Source of the DNA: Paraspadella gotoi
Taxonomy: Eukaryota; Chaetognatha
Direction: 5' to 3'
NCBI GenBank assembly: GCA_051294375.1
Contig: CM119270.1
Coordinates: 8,049,063 to 8,113,062 of the forward strand
Length of the DNA: 64,000 bases
The notes under the pieces are model-generated. The model was given only the letters and a program-made list of their open reading frames with translations. It searched no databases and was not told the DNA's origin. A program made the position numbers and the translations under genes. Of this stretch, positions 1-14,061 are shown piece by piece. Positions within the stretch are counted from its first letter, which is position 1, and every line of letters starts with the position of its first letter.

Positions 1-420
1 TTTTTCTTTCCGTCTGGCGTCTGTCTTCGTTGTCGTTGTCGTCTCGACGTCGCGTGGCAGATGCGCCATTCGTGTCCAATGTGTGCGTAGAAGTTGGGCC
101 AGGAATTTCGTGAAGGTTTTTCTTTTTTTACCCAGATTTTGTTGGGGATTAAAAATAGGTTTTTTGATCCAATTTATGTCCGATCTAAATAATATTTCTA
201 TGTATAGCGCTTCTAGAGTTAATCTTTGTATTTTAATTCAATCTCTATTTGCTTTTTATTTACTCCCAACCATCGTAGAATCAGTAGCAAAGGCATTTAA
301 CGAATAAAAAGTATTTATTGTTTACCCAAAGGGGAGATTAAGCCGAATTCAATCTCTTCCTTTCTCCGAGAGTTTCCTCATTGTGAATTTCTTTTCTCAC
401 AGGTCGACTCTCTCTCTCTC

Positions 421-430
421 NNNNNNNNNN
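421..430. other. Assembly gap, 10 N
   Basis: Ten N inside a CT-rich run. The equivalent place in the second copy (about 19,196-19,285) is a (CT)n array, so the gap is probably unresolved microsatellite. Confidence 0.95.
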
Positions 431-983
431 CGAAGCCTTCCGTTTCATTGTGAATTCGATTTCGAGTTGTAAATGAATCTCCGGCGACGGAACTGACGTC
501 ACGGCCCCTCTGCCGGCGAAGACACGAATCTCTAGTTTCGCGAGTTTTGTTCCGCGAAATGAATTGAAATGATCGTGGACAAAAGAACAATCGGCGGATC
601 GAATGGAAACAAACAGAAGAACAAACACTGGGAAGAAAAAAGGTCGGAATGTAAGAAAAAAAAAAGGGGGACAAATATCGTACTCACTGATTTGGCGATT
701 AACTACCAAGTAGGGGTGTGAATTTCTTATAGAGCTTTATATTATTTTTGTTCTCGTTTAACATATGTTTTCTTTTCATGTTCTCGTTATAATCTTTTAA
801 AAATTAAACGTTTCTTTGATATACGTACCGTATATGTACATCACGACTGGGAACTGACGGCAAACGCGTTTTTAAGTCTAATCTTTTCACTGGGTTTCAA
901 CTTTCAATTTATTGCAAACGCCGTTCGTAGAATCCGTTTCTGTTTGAGTTCAATGGATGATTCACGATTCTCAGAGTTCCAAT

Positions 984-986
<3 letters not shown>

Positions 987-1051
<65 letters not shown>
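987..1051. repeat. (TC)n microsatellite
   Basis: A pure TC dinucleotide run. The same array in copy B (about 19,832-19,914) is longer and interrupted, so repeat length is not reliable here. It produces a spurious Ser-Leu repeat frame. Confidence 0.95.
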
Positions 1052-1052
<1 letters not shown>

Positions 1053-1477
1053 TTATCCGCGATGCGATTGGAATTTTCAACATCGAAACTGAATAAACGG
1101 ACAAAATCAATCGATTCATTCAGAATATTTTATCTTTTGATGTTTCTCGTTGTTCCGATGACACCTGGACTTTTATATTTTTTATGTTTTGTCCTCGTTT
1201 GCTTTTCTTTGCTTTCTTTTACTTTACATCACTTTCGCTTTTGCTTTTGCTTTACCTCTTCTCCGCTTTTATTTCTTTATTTCAATTTTAGTATTTTCAT
1301 CCTTGTATCTTTTTATCTCTATCTAACTTTGTATAAATAAATCTTTCTATAATTTTCTCCTTCTTTGCAAAGAGAACACACGCAATTTAAGGTCGGGGCG
1401 GATTTCGAGCGAATGGTTAATCAAACACGAAATTTAAGATATTTTGACTCCGAAAGAAAAAATGTTTAAAAAAAAAA

Positions 1478-1722
1478 NNNNNNNNNNNNNNNNNNNNNNN
1501 NNNNNNNNNNNNNNNNNNNNNNNNNNNNNNNNNNNNNNNNNNNNNNNNNNNNNNNNNNNNNNNNNNNNNNNNNNNNNNNNNNNNNNNNNNNNNNNNNNNN
1601 NNNNNNNNNNNNNNNNNNNNNNNNNNNNNNNNNNNNNNNNNNNNNNNNNNNNNNNNNNNNNNNNNNNNNNNNNNNNNNNNNNNNNNNNNNNNNNNNNNNN
1701 NNNNNNNNNNNNNNNNNNNNNN
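1478..1722. other. Assembly gap, 245 N, within a CT array
   Basis: The N run is followed directly by TC repeats. The corresponding copy B sequence (about 20,330-20,500) reads through poly-A-rich DNA into a (CT)n array. Confidence 0.9.
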
Positions 1723-2080
1723 TCTCTCTCTCTCTCTCTCTCTCTCTCAATGTCGACGGTATTTTTCTAGCTTTTCTCAGCGGCCTCCTTTACTGGGAAA
1801 AGAGATCTAGAATCCCATTGATCGAGATCAAGAATAACTCATTCTGGTTCACAGAGCTCACCGATCCAATCATAGATTCTATCACAGATTCTGTAAAAGA
1901 CCCCACAGAAAACTAACCCGAAGATATGATGAAGAAATTAGAACAACTGTTAATCAAATGTTTATTTAATTAATTGTTCATTTTTTAAACCCGCGGTGTT
2001 ATATAGATAATAGATCTAAAGTAAAATTGCAAATATTGCATCTTTAAACATTCTATGGCCGAGCTGATTTGTAAAAGATT

Positions 2081-2431
2081 NNNNNNNNNNNNNNNNNNNN
2101 NNNNNNNNNNNNNNNNNNNNNNNNNNNNNNNNNNNNNNNNNNNNNNNNNNNNNNNNNNNNNNNNNNNNNNNNNNNNNNNNNNNNNNNNNNNNNNNNNNNN
2201 NNNNNNNNNNNNNNNNNNNNNNNNNNNNNNNNNNNNNNNNNNNNNNNNNNNNNNNNNNNNNNNNNNNNNNNNNNNNNNNNNNNNNNNNNNNNNNNNNNNN
2301 NNNNNNNNNNNNNNNNNNNNNNNNNNNNNNNNNNNNNNNNNNNNNNNNNNNNNNNNNNNNNNNNNNNNNNNNNNNNNNNNNNNNNNNNNNNNNNNNNNNN
2401 NNNNNNNNNNNNNNNNNNNNNNNNNNNNNNN
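2081..2431. other. Assembly gap, 351 N
   Basis: The flanks match copy B at about 20,842 and 21,223. The sequence between them in copy B is about 380 bp of A-rich DNA with a (GA)n array at 21,079-21,151. This gives a near-direct view of the missing bases. Confidence 0.9.
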
Positions 2432-2769
2432 TAGTTAATTGTCCAACTATCTATCTATAACTATCCATGAAACAGATAGCATGCTCCGCTAAGCATAAAG
2501 TGCATAAAAGTCATCGTCTCCCGACTAAGGAGCAGTTGCTGTTTCGGACATCACGATCTTAATGAATTTAAGTTTTTACTTAACAGTAGTGTAAGCGATT
2601 GCAACGTTTCGACTTTTCCAAAAATATGATAAGTCGCATCTCGACATCGTTTTACATCCAATATCTTCACTTGACCCTTAAACCGAATCCAATCAACTCG
2701 GGGCAAAGCGGCTCGAGGCGAAGGCTTCCACGGTACAGATGTTATACCGCCGTACGAAGCGGAGAAGCT

Positions 2770-2794
2770 NNNNNNNNNNNNNNNNNNNNNNNNN
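2770..2794. other. 25-N scaffold-join gap
   Basis: One of five gaps of exactly 25 N in the window. The sequence left of it ends in agaagct and that right of it resumes with caagctaagaaatg. The matching copy at about 21,550-21,570 runs straight through, so the two contig ends nearly touch. Confidence 0.95.
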
Positions 2795-4217
2795 TGGAGC
2801 AAGCTAAGAAATGTTAGCTAAGAAAGTGCGGTATAGAGATGAAATGAGTGAGGAGAGAGGAGAGAGAGAGAGAGAGATGAGAGGTACGAGAGAAAGAGAG
2901 ACGAGAGAGGGAGAGAAGGCAGCAGGAGAGAGAGCAGAGAGCAGAGAGAAGGGGTTGGAGACAGGGATGATAGTAGACCTGGCGTGGGCGAATGGGGGAG
3001 GCGCGGAATAAAGCAAATCTATAAAAAGGTGGGCGGCGCCATACAAAAGTGGAGAGAATTTTTAAAGATAGAAATGGTCTTAGCCGAGAGATGAGTGACT
3101 TGGGGTCGTTGGGAATGTACTATTGTTCATGTTTCGTAAATAAAGTTAGGTCATGTTGTTAAAGCATGGACTATATGGATTTGCGATGGTACTGTCGTGG
3201 CTGACGGGCTAGGAAGAAAAAGCAAATTACCAATAAGATGAATAAGTAAGGAAGAAAATACACGAAATGACATTGTTAGTCTCCCAGCAAGTGTGTGAGG
3301 ATGATTCCATAAAAGGGAGATATCTGAGAAGACGCCCTCGGAGTTTGAAGTTCCGGTGCTCGACTGATTTTTGGGCAGTAAGAGGTTTTAAAGTGGGAAC
3401 TAAAATAATGGACGATATCGGCCCTACCGCAATCCGGACAACGACGTAGCGTCGGCGATACAGAACGAACAGAGATTGAACGAGAGAGCTGAACGACGAA
3501 CGAACAGATCAACGAAACGGTAACAACGAGGAAGCGGGACGAGAGCGGACACGAGACGAACCGAACGAACGAACAACGATAACGAACGATACGAAACGAG
3601 CGGGATGAACGCAGACAGAACTAGGACGGAGAGACAGAAGCGGAGTACGGAACGAAACGAAGCGACCGACGTGGACGGACGGCACGGAGCGGACGGGACG
3701 GAGCGAGCGATGCTGGGAGACGTATGGCTAACGGACTGTGAATCTTTGACGGCCGACCCGGGACGGACGAAGAGACCGGCACGGTGAGGCGTTTCTTGTC
3801 GTATCGGGTTCTTTTATATTGAGTAAACCAAGCTTCGTAGGGGCGGAAAATAGGTTCATTGTTTTCTGTCAACGACGTCATTCTTGTTATCGGTTTTTTA
3901 TATGGGTACTAGAACTAGGTTAAATGCAGTTAGAATACGGACGGTTACGGGTACCCGGTGTTCGGGGCTGATACGCTGGACAGACTCGGTTTATCGATAC
4001 GCACGTGACGGGCTGGAACTGCTTAATTGGACGTGACGGACTGGAACTGGACCGACGGACGGTACGTGACCAGCCAGTTTTAGGTACCAGCCATGATTAA
4101 TATAGCCAGAAACCAGTCCCTTGGAGTCATCCTAGCGTAGAGACTAGAAAAATTAAGAATAAAAATTTCCGATCTTTCCATCAGCCAAATACACCATTAT
4201 ACAACGTTTAACTCTTT
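2795..4217. other. Start of second copy A contig: AG-rich, then degenerate GAAC/GGAC DNA
   Basis: After a short match to about 21,560-21,590 there is AG-rich DNA (2835-2965), about 380 bp with no match I could find elsewhere in the window, and a stretch at 3450-3780 rich in GAAC, GAAAC and GGAC words. The last looks like a scrambled version of the clean tetranucleotide arrays at 21,830-22,200. A further 400 bp to 4217 is unremarkable. No gene is supported; the short open frames are compositional. Confidence 0.6.
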
Positions 4218-5570
4218 GTGTGGATGATTTTGTCAAACTCATCAATGTTTTATCTCTCTCTCTCTCTCTCTACTTTCATCCCTCTCTACTCAATATCTTC
4301 TGGTCTTTTTACTCTCTTTCTCTTCTCTCCTACTCTCACTCTAATCCTCTCCTCTCTACTCAATATCATTGAGGTTTTTCTACTGCAATGTCTCTTGGTT
4401 TCATTGAATGTTAAATTCGATCTTCGGCACCCATACGAGAACTACGAGGATTCTACCGCTACGGAAACAATCTGAAGACGAGCACTACAAGGACGATCCT
4501 AAAAACAAACAAAATAACAAGCGCAATACTCCAAAAAAGTATCTGTGAATCTCCAGACGCCGGACGCCTATCTCCCGCGGAAAACGCTCGAAGATCACCG
4601 ACGGCCAAAACACGACCCCTTTCGATTAGATAACCCAGTCTTCTAGGTAAAAACATCAGAACAAAAGACATTACTCAAAGGGCTTGAAGAATAATAAAAA
4701 TAGAAAAGAAACGAACTCGTTAGTTTAACCAAATTTAACGGCAAACCCTCTCCCTTGAATACCCTACTTTGACGGTCTAGTTGATAGACATCGTTGGTTC
4801 TGCAAAGAAACATCATTAGAATATAGTTTTTGGTAAAGGCCGATCACGCCAGAGAACATTGATACATTGTGGGCCAACAAGAACGGACACACAACCCGAT
4901 AGCGTAATAACTAGCACGGGAAACATCCACAGTTTTGTGGGATCCCGATATAAGAACTAGAAACAAAGGGGAGGGTTTTTCAGGCTTCCATGTGAGGTGA
5001 GGGAAGACGATCGTTGCCCTCAAAATAAAACATTACTTCGGAGTCAGACGCCGGTTAGCTCAAATTGGCAAGATGATTTTGGGAATAGGGCACCAATCAA
5101 TTGGAAAAAGTGTAATCCGAACGCGCAACACAATACGAGTGTGAAGGTGGGCATCGAACGACTAATGCGATTGAATGAGTGATCGGGCGGTATTTCAATC
5201 ACTGAAGTGAAGACATCGTTACTTAGATCAATTGAAAGTCCACCTCAAGCAGATCCAGTCCACTGACCAGTGATCATGAGCAGGAATGGACAATCAATAT
5301 ATTGAAGTTGACCGTGCAGGGATCAATACAAATTAAGTGATCGAACAGATCCTCAATTCAGTGTGAGAGTCGAGGAGGGTGTGTATCTATCATTGAAAGG
5401 CCGTGAAATCTCCTCGACTCGTACCCAGGTTTCAAACCTGAAGCTGCATTCGCCTGGATCCATCCCAGTGCAATTGACAGCTCGATCGACGGACGGCCAA
5501 TCACTATAAACAGTCGATCACGCCGTGATCAATCACTGAAGTGATCTGACTGATCCATTCTCCATTTGAA
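4218..5570. repeat. Copy A version of the minisatellite module
   Basis: A CT run is followed by a segment beginning near 4411 (tcgatcttcggc), which also occurs at about 22,379 and 25,363. After it come scattered forms of a word like atcattgaagtgatc, clean at 22,846-23,344 and damaged at 25,920-26,400. This is the most degraded of the three. No gene is seen. Confidence 0.6.
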
Positions 5571-6040
5571 CTGTAATTCGTCGCCCCCTCAATTCAAATT
5601 GAAAGTGATCCGAAAAGGAGCCCTTCCCGCCGATCAGGGATGGCGGCTGACATATTGATAAGGAAAACCGATGATGGGGTACCCAGAGGAGCCAAAAACC
5701 CCCAAAAGTGGCGATTTTATCACGTCGCAATTTCATGCATCCCAAATACCCTTATATGACTCAATCAGTATATACCGCCAAGCAACCGTTAACAGCTACC
5801 CACGTTTACCGCTACATATTTTATGCGTGTTAATTCAATTTAATCGTCTTTTTACGACATAAATTACGACAATTATTCTTCATTACAACACCTCAACCAC
5901 TCGTTTTTTACCTGAGCGCGCAATTCAATAATATAACCAATCGAGGAAAACTTCCTCCCCGCGTTAATCCGCATTCGAAAGACTCACGGGTATAATAATT
6001 CCTCGACCTGAATTGTGAAAAATAATCATATTTAGTTCCC
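5571..6040. other. Poorly matched non-coding stretch of copy A
   Basis: This corresponds in position to 26,420-26,740 of copy B but matches only weakly in short words. I see no gene, repeat or motif that I can support. Confidence 0.4.
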
Positions 6041-9000
6041 AGAAGTTTATTTTTTCTTTTCATTCTGTTTCTCTGCTTTACGCTATCCCACCGTTGAGGA
6101 TTTTTGTTTTTATTATTTTATTTTCTTTTCCCACTTCCCAGTTATTTGATCCGAAAAGAGAACTCGAAAGAGTATTTCCACCGATTCGTTGTGGAGGTCT
6201 GATTCTAGCCTCTGTGTATACAAAAAGAATCTTCGTACATGCGGCCGCGTACTGTCTCTTGTTCGTTGCGTATTCAACATCCAGTTTCGGCCCGAGTGAG
6301 AGTATATGGAGATAGTTCCGATCAGCTCATATAATTCAGTCCACGGGATGACAGTGAACTGTGTAAAGGGCGCGAAATAAATGTACATTTAAGGGATGAA
6401 TGTGCGTAAAAAAAACAATGCGTCTAAGAAACCGCTTCAGGCGTTGCCCATCCCTCTGGAAAAATGGTACAGCGGACAGAAGAATCAAAGAATGAAAATA
6501 AAATAAATATCCCCAATTTTCTAAAGGGCCCTACAAATGAGGGTCCCAGTATAGTAAGTTTTACTCAGCCAGATATCTCATATTCCAATATATCACTGAT
6601 GCATTTACGGTAAAGAAATGGTAATTTGCCTGAAAAAATAAAAAGAAGCATATGATTTACTTCATTTCTAGGCCTGAATGAATTTTTAAAATTTCTCCCT
6701 CTTTTCTCTTTAAGTTCAAGAGAAGAATAGACCAGTTCTACATATAGTTACTGTGACTATCTAAATAATGCTTTAACAGTTCTTGATTTTTTTATTTGAA
6801 AATTCCATAAACCGCTACTGATGAAAAAATCACCAATTGCGTTAAAAGTTTAAAACAACATGAACACGACAGCCACATGCTACTTTTATGACCAAAACTA
6901 GTTCGACATCCACATCTTATCCGATTCCAGTTTATTGCAGCAGACATGGGAAGCGACGACGCATAAAAACAAAAAAAAAAAGGACACTGCCGGTATTTAG
7001 AGATTGAGGCAGGCTGTGCCAATAGGGGTGAACCGCCTCGGTTTCGCACCGGGCCTCCCGATTGTTTACAGCGGCGACGAGAAGAGAAACATCGTTTCGG
7101 TACTCCGACAGGTTACGAGCGAAATTCGCCCATTTCCGACGCCAAACCTAATTTAGAAATCAATCACGGAGAAGCGGCGTTCATTCTAACCCCACCTCCC
7201 CTCCTTCTTTGTCTGGCTTCAATTCCACGTCCCAGCTTTTGGAAGTAGGATCGTCGCTTGCAATTTCGACTCTCACAATCTAACTCCGTTACACTTTACT
7301 ATCAGAGCATTGTTTTCTATGTATTTTTTTTGTCTCTTCAGTTTTTGACAAAATATTTCTTTTGGACTTCGTTGGGCTCATAAAACTTACCTTACTTTTT
7401 GACGGGATTTGTGAAAATAAAAAAGCAATTTTGTCAATTTATGTTTCAAATTCCAAACTTTATAATTTATTTCTTATTCTCTCCTGAACTCAGTGTTTCT
7501 TTTATCAGAAGTGCGAACTGGGAAGACGATCATCACATAAATGCCAGTCAAAGAGGAATCACACCAAAAAAGAAACATTATCCCACTTTATACCTCACTT
7601 TAAACTAAAAAAAACCAAACCAAAAGCTTCTTAAAAAAAACAAACATTTTCCTAGAACTTTATAAATGAAAAAACAAAAAGAAACAGTTGGTTCGGTCGC
7701 CATCAATAGATTTAGAACTTCAACCTCACCGCCTCCTTTCACCCGCTCCTCAACTCCGCTCCTCACCCGCTCCTCACGCGCCTCCTCACCTCCTAATTTC
7801 ACTCTCCAATTTCCACCGCTCGCAAGCAGGCGCACTTCATTTTTTTCCAAAACTTACCAAGCAGCGATACAGTCTTCAGAAAATCCTAAGGGAAATCACA
7901 CGTATCACACGTGAACTCACACCTTTGAGCTTTCACGAGCCCGACCATAACAATCCATATATTCAGATGCTTTTAAACATAACTACTTAATTTACAACTC
8001 GGTATGAACAAAATAGTTAACATTCAAACAAACAATCTACTTCCTAACCATTTATCTTTAAAAATTCTCTCAACTTTCTTGCCCACCTTTTCATATTTGC
8101 ATCCGGCCCCTCCCCATTCGCCCCCCAGCCTGCACCATACCTGTCCACCCCATCCACCTCCACCCCACTCCACCCTCCACCTCCACCTCCACCCTCCACC
8201 CTCCCCCGTTCCCTCGGCCCCCGCGTCAACAACTTTATCTTGGCCGAAACTGAGAGGGCTGAATAATGAGGAGAACTTCTAATTATTCCAGACCGCACGC
8301 GTTTGCGTCCGGCTACGGTTTCGTTTGACACAATGGCGGCAATCACCTGCTGAATTAACCAACTCGCGAACGGCCATGGGGAACCCCACCCCCATCCGTC
8401 GACTTTTCTCGCTCTCCACTATCGGGCGATCGTCAGAAATTTTTTACCAGTGCCGCGTCCGTTGCGGAGGTATGATTTCAAGCCACATCATTTCACATTC
8501 ATTTCTTTTCTGCGGCCTCGTTTTTAATTGTTGAGCAGGCTAAGGATCATCTCAGCCTATAACACGCTGAATTGTGCATCCTGTGTGTCAAACACCTCTT
8601 CAAAGTTTGTATCGCATAATAAATTCTTTAGTATCAACAACGCTTTGCGAATAAAAGCAAAATGGCGTACTCATCCGAAACAAACACTTTCCCTTAAGCC
8701 CTCGAGAAAAACCGACACGGGCGTTCCATCACTTCACTCGCCTTCTCGCCGCCAGTCGTTCGCAAAACGAACGGCACGAATTCTGATGCCATTTTGTTTT
8801 TTGATGGGTTCCCTTTTTGTTTTCTCCGTTTGTAATATGTCGCCTGTCGGTGATGAGCAGACGGGAGGGAAAGGGAAATGGGCACGACGCGCAAAATTGG
8901 AGATGTGGATTTTTAACTTTTACTTATCTTCTGGCAATTACTGAAAGCGAACTACGAAAAGCGGGAGGAGAATTTTCAAGTATGTTTTCTGGCTTATCAT

Positions 9001-11675
9001 AACATTCCGTAGTTATCATAAATAGTCATCTAAGAGAACTTCAAGATTATTTACATCGAAGATGGAATTGCAGAACCAGTAAACAGAAATCGGACCAAGA
9101 ACTCGGATATGAAATCAACCAAGGACTCGCCGATTAGGATGAATCACATCTGGAATGGACCAATGAGAAGAGGGGCTTTCGTGGCCATCGGGGAAAACGA
9201 GCCCGTGTCAATGATCCGGTTTGAACTGTATTGTTGGACATTAAACTCTCGTCGATAGTCCGTCGTTCTTAGTGCAAATATAAAATACTGCCCATTTTGA
9301 TTGCATTCCATCTGTCCTCAAATTCTCACACTGCTCTTGCTTATCTTCTTTCTGAGAATAAAATCCACTGGTTTCATTTGAATAAATAAATAAATAAATG
9401 TCAGGTGGCAGCGCTAGAAATCCAAAATCACCCCAAATCACTCTGCAATGAGTTCTCCACAACCCAATCAACCCAATCAACATTGGATTCGACGCCAACT
9501 CGTCTGACGCCAGTTCGTCTTTCGCGTTTCCTGTTAATCCGGCCGCAGAATGTCAAAAATCAAAACTTTCATTAGGTTTTTGACGGAAATGAGGTTCGCA
9601 AGCCTCGGCAAGCAGAAGGCCTCTCCGGTTCGTCTCTTGGAAAACGATTTTTTTTTCGTGTTGGAACGAGGGCTGGCGAGCAGAGGCACTTGATCTCGTC
9701 CTCTCTCGAGTCTCTCCCGCTTATCTCTTTCTTTCTGTTTGCTTATTGCTTTCTTCTTTCCTTTTCTTTCTTTCGTTATTTTTCTTTTTTTCTTTTTCTT
9801 TCTTTTCTTTTTTTCTTTTCTTTCTTTTTCTTTCTTTTTTCTTTTTTTCTTTCTGTTCTCTTTTCTTTTTTTCTTTTTTTCTTTCTTTCTGCTTTTTTTC
9901 TTTCTTTTATTTCTTTTTTTCTTTCTTCGATTCCCTATTTTAAATTTGTATTGTATACAAACATTTTTCTATTCGTTCTTCCTTCCCTCCTTACTTCATT
10001 TTGTTAATAAGTGTATTTTTTAGTTTAACATTTTATGGTCTTGAAGTATAAGATCTTATTGCCATTGTAGATGAAAATACTAAAATGTATTATAAAATCC
10101 TTTGTACTTTCTTTCCCTCGATTCCTTCATCATTCACTATTTTTGTTCTCCTTTGTCTCTCTTAATATTTACTTTCTCCGCTTGATCTCTTCGTTCCCAT
10201 ACCTTGTCACGACCCAGCGCCCTCTGTCGTTTGATCGTAGATCACCCGCTCACATTTTGGTCCCTTCTTTAACATTAAGCGCCATAATATCAATCAGCTT
10301 CTGCTTGTTTGATAGAAACTCGGAAAAAAAAATCACGATTTTCCCTAACTAAAAACGACGAACGGAACTTTTTTTTTTTTTCTTGATATCCATTTTTAGT
10401 TCTTTGCTTGCTGGCTGGACTTGATAAGATGCTATTTCGGTCAGTTCGGTTATTTTAATAATAAACTAATACTTATATAATAATATTATATTACTAATCA
10501 GTTAGATTGTCGCATCGTACATAAATATTCCATTTCTTCCATATGGAAGCAATTAAACTCATTCTTCAACTAACTTTAAACTTCTTTCGAACGCCTTTCA
10601 AATGAGTAGTAACGATAAAAGGGGGAGAATAGGTTAATTTCTCATTCTGTTCGATTTAGTATCAAATTAAAGTTTCATCCGATTCCCTAACGCTTTTCAA
10701 AACGTATCTCTTCGAATTGCATTTAATTAATAAATGGGATTTTAAAAAATAATCATAATATAATATAACATGAATATAATATAAATAATATAATATAATA
10801 TAGTATTTACTATGAAAATCGCGAAATGATGTTTTCCGACCAAAAAAAAACTATTACACTGAGGACGACGACCGACCGACCCAGGCCCAAACTTTCAGCC
10901 AACCTTCAATTTACTCTACATGCCCAGCATACAAGGTCAGAGGGGACTTTCAGGTAAAACCGCCTCAAAGGTTGACTTCGCTATATCAGTCGGAGTGATC
11001 CATAACCCATTTTGTAAACACTTCCATTGCTCTCAATCTTCTCATTGGCAGCCGCGACAGCTCAGACGCCTCGGGTTTCTAAACTAAAGTCAGGGCGAAA
11101 AGCGTACAATATGCGCCAAGTGCCTTCAACGTCGTAGCAGTCAGGGATTCAATTTTTGGAACATTAATAAAATTAAATTTTCTAAAAAAATGTTTGACAA
11201 GTATTCGAGAAAAAACAATTCTATCAGACCATTTCTTTTAAATATGTACCATTGAAGTTTTCGCTCTGTCCAGCCCTCTGTCACCAATTCCTGAGGACAC
11301 CCAAAAGCCTTATCAATCAATAATCACTCTCTCTCTCTCTCTCTCGTCTGCTTCTCTCTCCTCTCTCTCTCTCTCTCTCCACAACCTCTCTGCGACCTTT
11401 TTCGGCCATTTATCATCTCTACTGTTTTTACGAACAAAAACTATTCTATTAACCATTCACGAGTCTAAAGGAACGCAGAGGAAGTCATCGAGAAAGACGA
11501 GTAAAAAACCCTGTCAACGACGAGCGAATTAACACGAAGACGACTCGTAAAAACAACCGCTCGTGAACGGACGCACGATCGACCGACGAGACGACGAATG
11601 TTTCTCGGACCGGCATCGCATTTGGCTGACGAGTTTTCCCTCTTCTCTCTTCTCTCTTCTCCTTCTCTCTCTCTC

Positions 11676-11712
<37 letters not shown>

Positions 11713-14061
11713 CTCTCCGTCTCTCCTTCTTCTCTCTCTCTCAGGTTTTATAGCCTCTCTCTCTCTCTCGCTTCTCTTCTCGTCCGTCAATCACTTCTTT
11801 CTGCTCATTCATGTTTTCGGTTTTCGAGGGACAAACGTCGACCATTGAAGGAAAGCGAAAAAAAATCTTTACTAAAAAGCATGGAGAAAGAGCGATGAGA
11901 GAGAGGAGAGACGAGAGAAAGAGAGAGAAAAGAAAGAAGAGAGAGACCATTCATTCGGACATTTCCCATAAACAAATTAATCCACAACAAAAAAATTTCA
12001 CACAAACACTCGTAAAACTTAAAAAAAAAGAAACATTGTTTCTCAAACTTTTTATGTTCGTTTTTTTCTTCTTCAGCTCGTTTTAAATTGATATTCCTTT
12101 TTTCTCTCCGTCTCTATTTTTTCATCTTTTTTCTCTTCAAAACAGAAAAGAGCGGAAAAGTAATTCATCATCCGCATTTTTCAGTTTTTGTCGCGAAAAC
12201 CAGTTTAGTGCAGTGATGAAAAAAAAACACCGAAACTTTACTCTCTCTCCCTTTCTCTCGTTATCCTCGTTTTTAAAACTGTTTCGATCTCCGGCAGAAA
12301 CGATCGCGTTAGTGTTTCCCACAGAATTCGCGACGGTCAAGCTTAATCCTAGACATTAAATTAACGTTGAACAATTCTCATATGCCAGCTCGGTTATTTA
12401 ACAGTCATTACTGTTCGATCATGTCGTTTGTTCAGTGATTTCCGGTTTTTAGGGTTCTTGCACTCATCAGTTTAAAGTTTACTTTTAAATTTCTGTTTTT
12501 TTTGTCCAATTTTTTTCATTACGTTTTTTTCTCGACTTGGTCATTTCTCCCCGAGTTAAAAAAAAGAAATGATTGGCTTAAAATGTTTCGCTGATTTCAG
12601 GGTTTGTTTTTCTTTTTCTTTTCATCTTTATGTCGGCTGGTCTCGTCGTTTTTTTTTTATTACATCACCTTTTTTTCTTTGCCAGTGATTTTTAATCGCC
12701 AATATGTGATTATCGTTGTTTTCAGTCAATTGTTTAAACGAAGTAGATTATCTTGATCGGGTAATGTTTTTTCCACTTTATTTACTTATTTTTTAGCTTT
12801 TTTCTTGCCGAATAATACCTATTATTTAGAATTTTCCATTTGAATGTTCCAGTCAATGTCAATTGTTCATTCCGATCCGACCACGAAAGGTCAAACGATT
12901 CGGATTCGGCGTAATGATTATTGGCGTCACGTGACTTGGTTTTTGAATGATTCCGCCATACAACGACGGCAATCTCACCCATTTTCCCGAAGCACTGAAG
13001 TCGATTCGACAAAATCGATACTCAGATTTTGTTTCGCGCGGATCATTTTATTTATATTCTTCCCTCGTTTCTTTTAACACTGTTTGAAATGAACGTTTCT
13101 CCGCTTCAGTATTCCGCCAACTCTCTCTTTTCTTTTTTCCTTTCTAATTTAAGGTGATTTTTTCTATTCGCGTCGATCATTTTCCTTCCACCTCGACCCA
13201 GTCCTCTTTCATAACCTCGTTTCTTTATTTCTCTTTTTTCGCTTCACCCAATAAATTCTTTGACCCAATATAATCCCCTTTTTTTTCCTCCACACATTCC
13301 CTTTTTTTCGTATAGAAATAAGCCAATCTGGAGAGAACATATTCGCCGAAGCTCCCACGTAGAATCGAACCTTCGTTTCGTCTCCTTTCTCTTTTTTCGT
13401 TTTTCGATAAAAGGAAAAAGAAAAAGTTTCCTCCTTCTTCAAAATATGCTATGAAATAAAGTCCGACTTTATAGCTTCCTACGCATTTTCCTTTTAAAAA
13501 AACATTAATGCTTATTTCGCTTCGAGTTCTCCAACTGCATAATTGTCTACCCAACGACTTAACGCGGCGCCGTGTCAACTCTGTTAATTCTGTATAAATA
13601 TTTAATTTACGATTAAGCTAGATTCGCTCTCGGCGGTAGGTGCGACTATGGAACCGGAGGGGCCTTTTTTTTGCAATTGGTAATTCAAAAGAGGTAAACG
13701 TTTTGTTTTTAATTGTAAAAGTACTAAGACCAGTATTTTTTCTTTTCAAATTATTTGCAAAATTAATCTCAGACTCGTTTTCTTCCCTTTTTTTGTTTAT
13801 CAGACCGAGAAAGAGAAATCCGCTACACTTCCGCTGATTGAGCTAAAAAAAAAAAGAAGAAGAAATAAGTGGAAAGGAAATCGATTGTTTTTCTTCTCTC
13901 GTTTCCCACCCAAAATTATAAAGATTACCAAAACTCGCTACACAAAGCTAATATTACATCTCGTATGAAAAACTTTATTTGCGTCAGTTGAGCAGCGCCT
14001 ATAGTAGCCTGGCTCCATCAACGCAACTCCAGCTAAGACATTCGGCTCCATCGTCATCGCT
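6041..14061. repeat. Copy A of the DNA 5' of SoxC (redundant with 26,740-33,985)
   Basis: The order of landmarks is the same in both copies: CACCCGCTCCT and CCACCT repeats (7730-7790, 8150-8200), a CTTT-rich block (9725-9930), AT pentanucleotides (10,745-10,805), CT arrays (11,325-11,380 and 11,660-11,775), one GTCACGTGAC (12,926-12,935) and a TATAAATA (about 13,592). Indels are frequent, often one extra base in copy A. No protein-coding gene is supported; the Phe-Leu-Ser and Ser-Leu frames come from CTTT and CT repeats. Confidence 0.8.

Larger units (their letters stand above)
1..2769. repeat. Copy A, first contig (redundant with 18,832-21,560)
   Basis: This stretch is collinear with 18,832-21,560: base 10 here corresponds to base 18,841 there. 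The two share long exact runs broken by one- or two-base indels, mostly in homopolymers. No gene is seen; open frames are low-complexity (Ser-Leu from CT repeats). It holds a (TC)n array near 987-1051 and three internal gaps. The matching copy shows what the gaps probably contain: the 1478-1722 gap falls on a (CT)n array and the 2081-2431 gap on about 380 bp with an (AG)n array. The contig ends at the 25-N gap. I infer a redundant haplotig or contig rather than a real duplication. Confidence 0.85.

Noticed and set aside
957-1340. Ser-Leu repeat proteins over CT arrays (also at 19,788, 31,742, 37,471, 42,282, 48,612, 58,729, 59,231)
   Set aside because: A CT dinucleotide array is open in all frames and always reads Ser-Leu or Arg-Glu. 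Nothing outside the arrays supports coding.
13325-13385. tRNA gene on the minus strand (ggttcgattct looks like a B box)
   Set aside because: The bases around the loop do not form a T arm, and no A box or acceptor stem fits. Copy B changes the loop.
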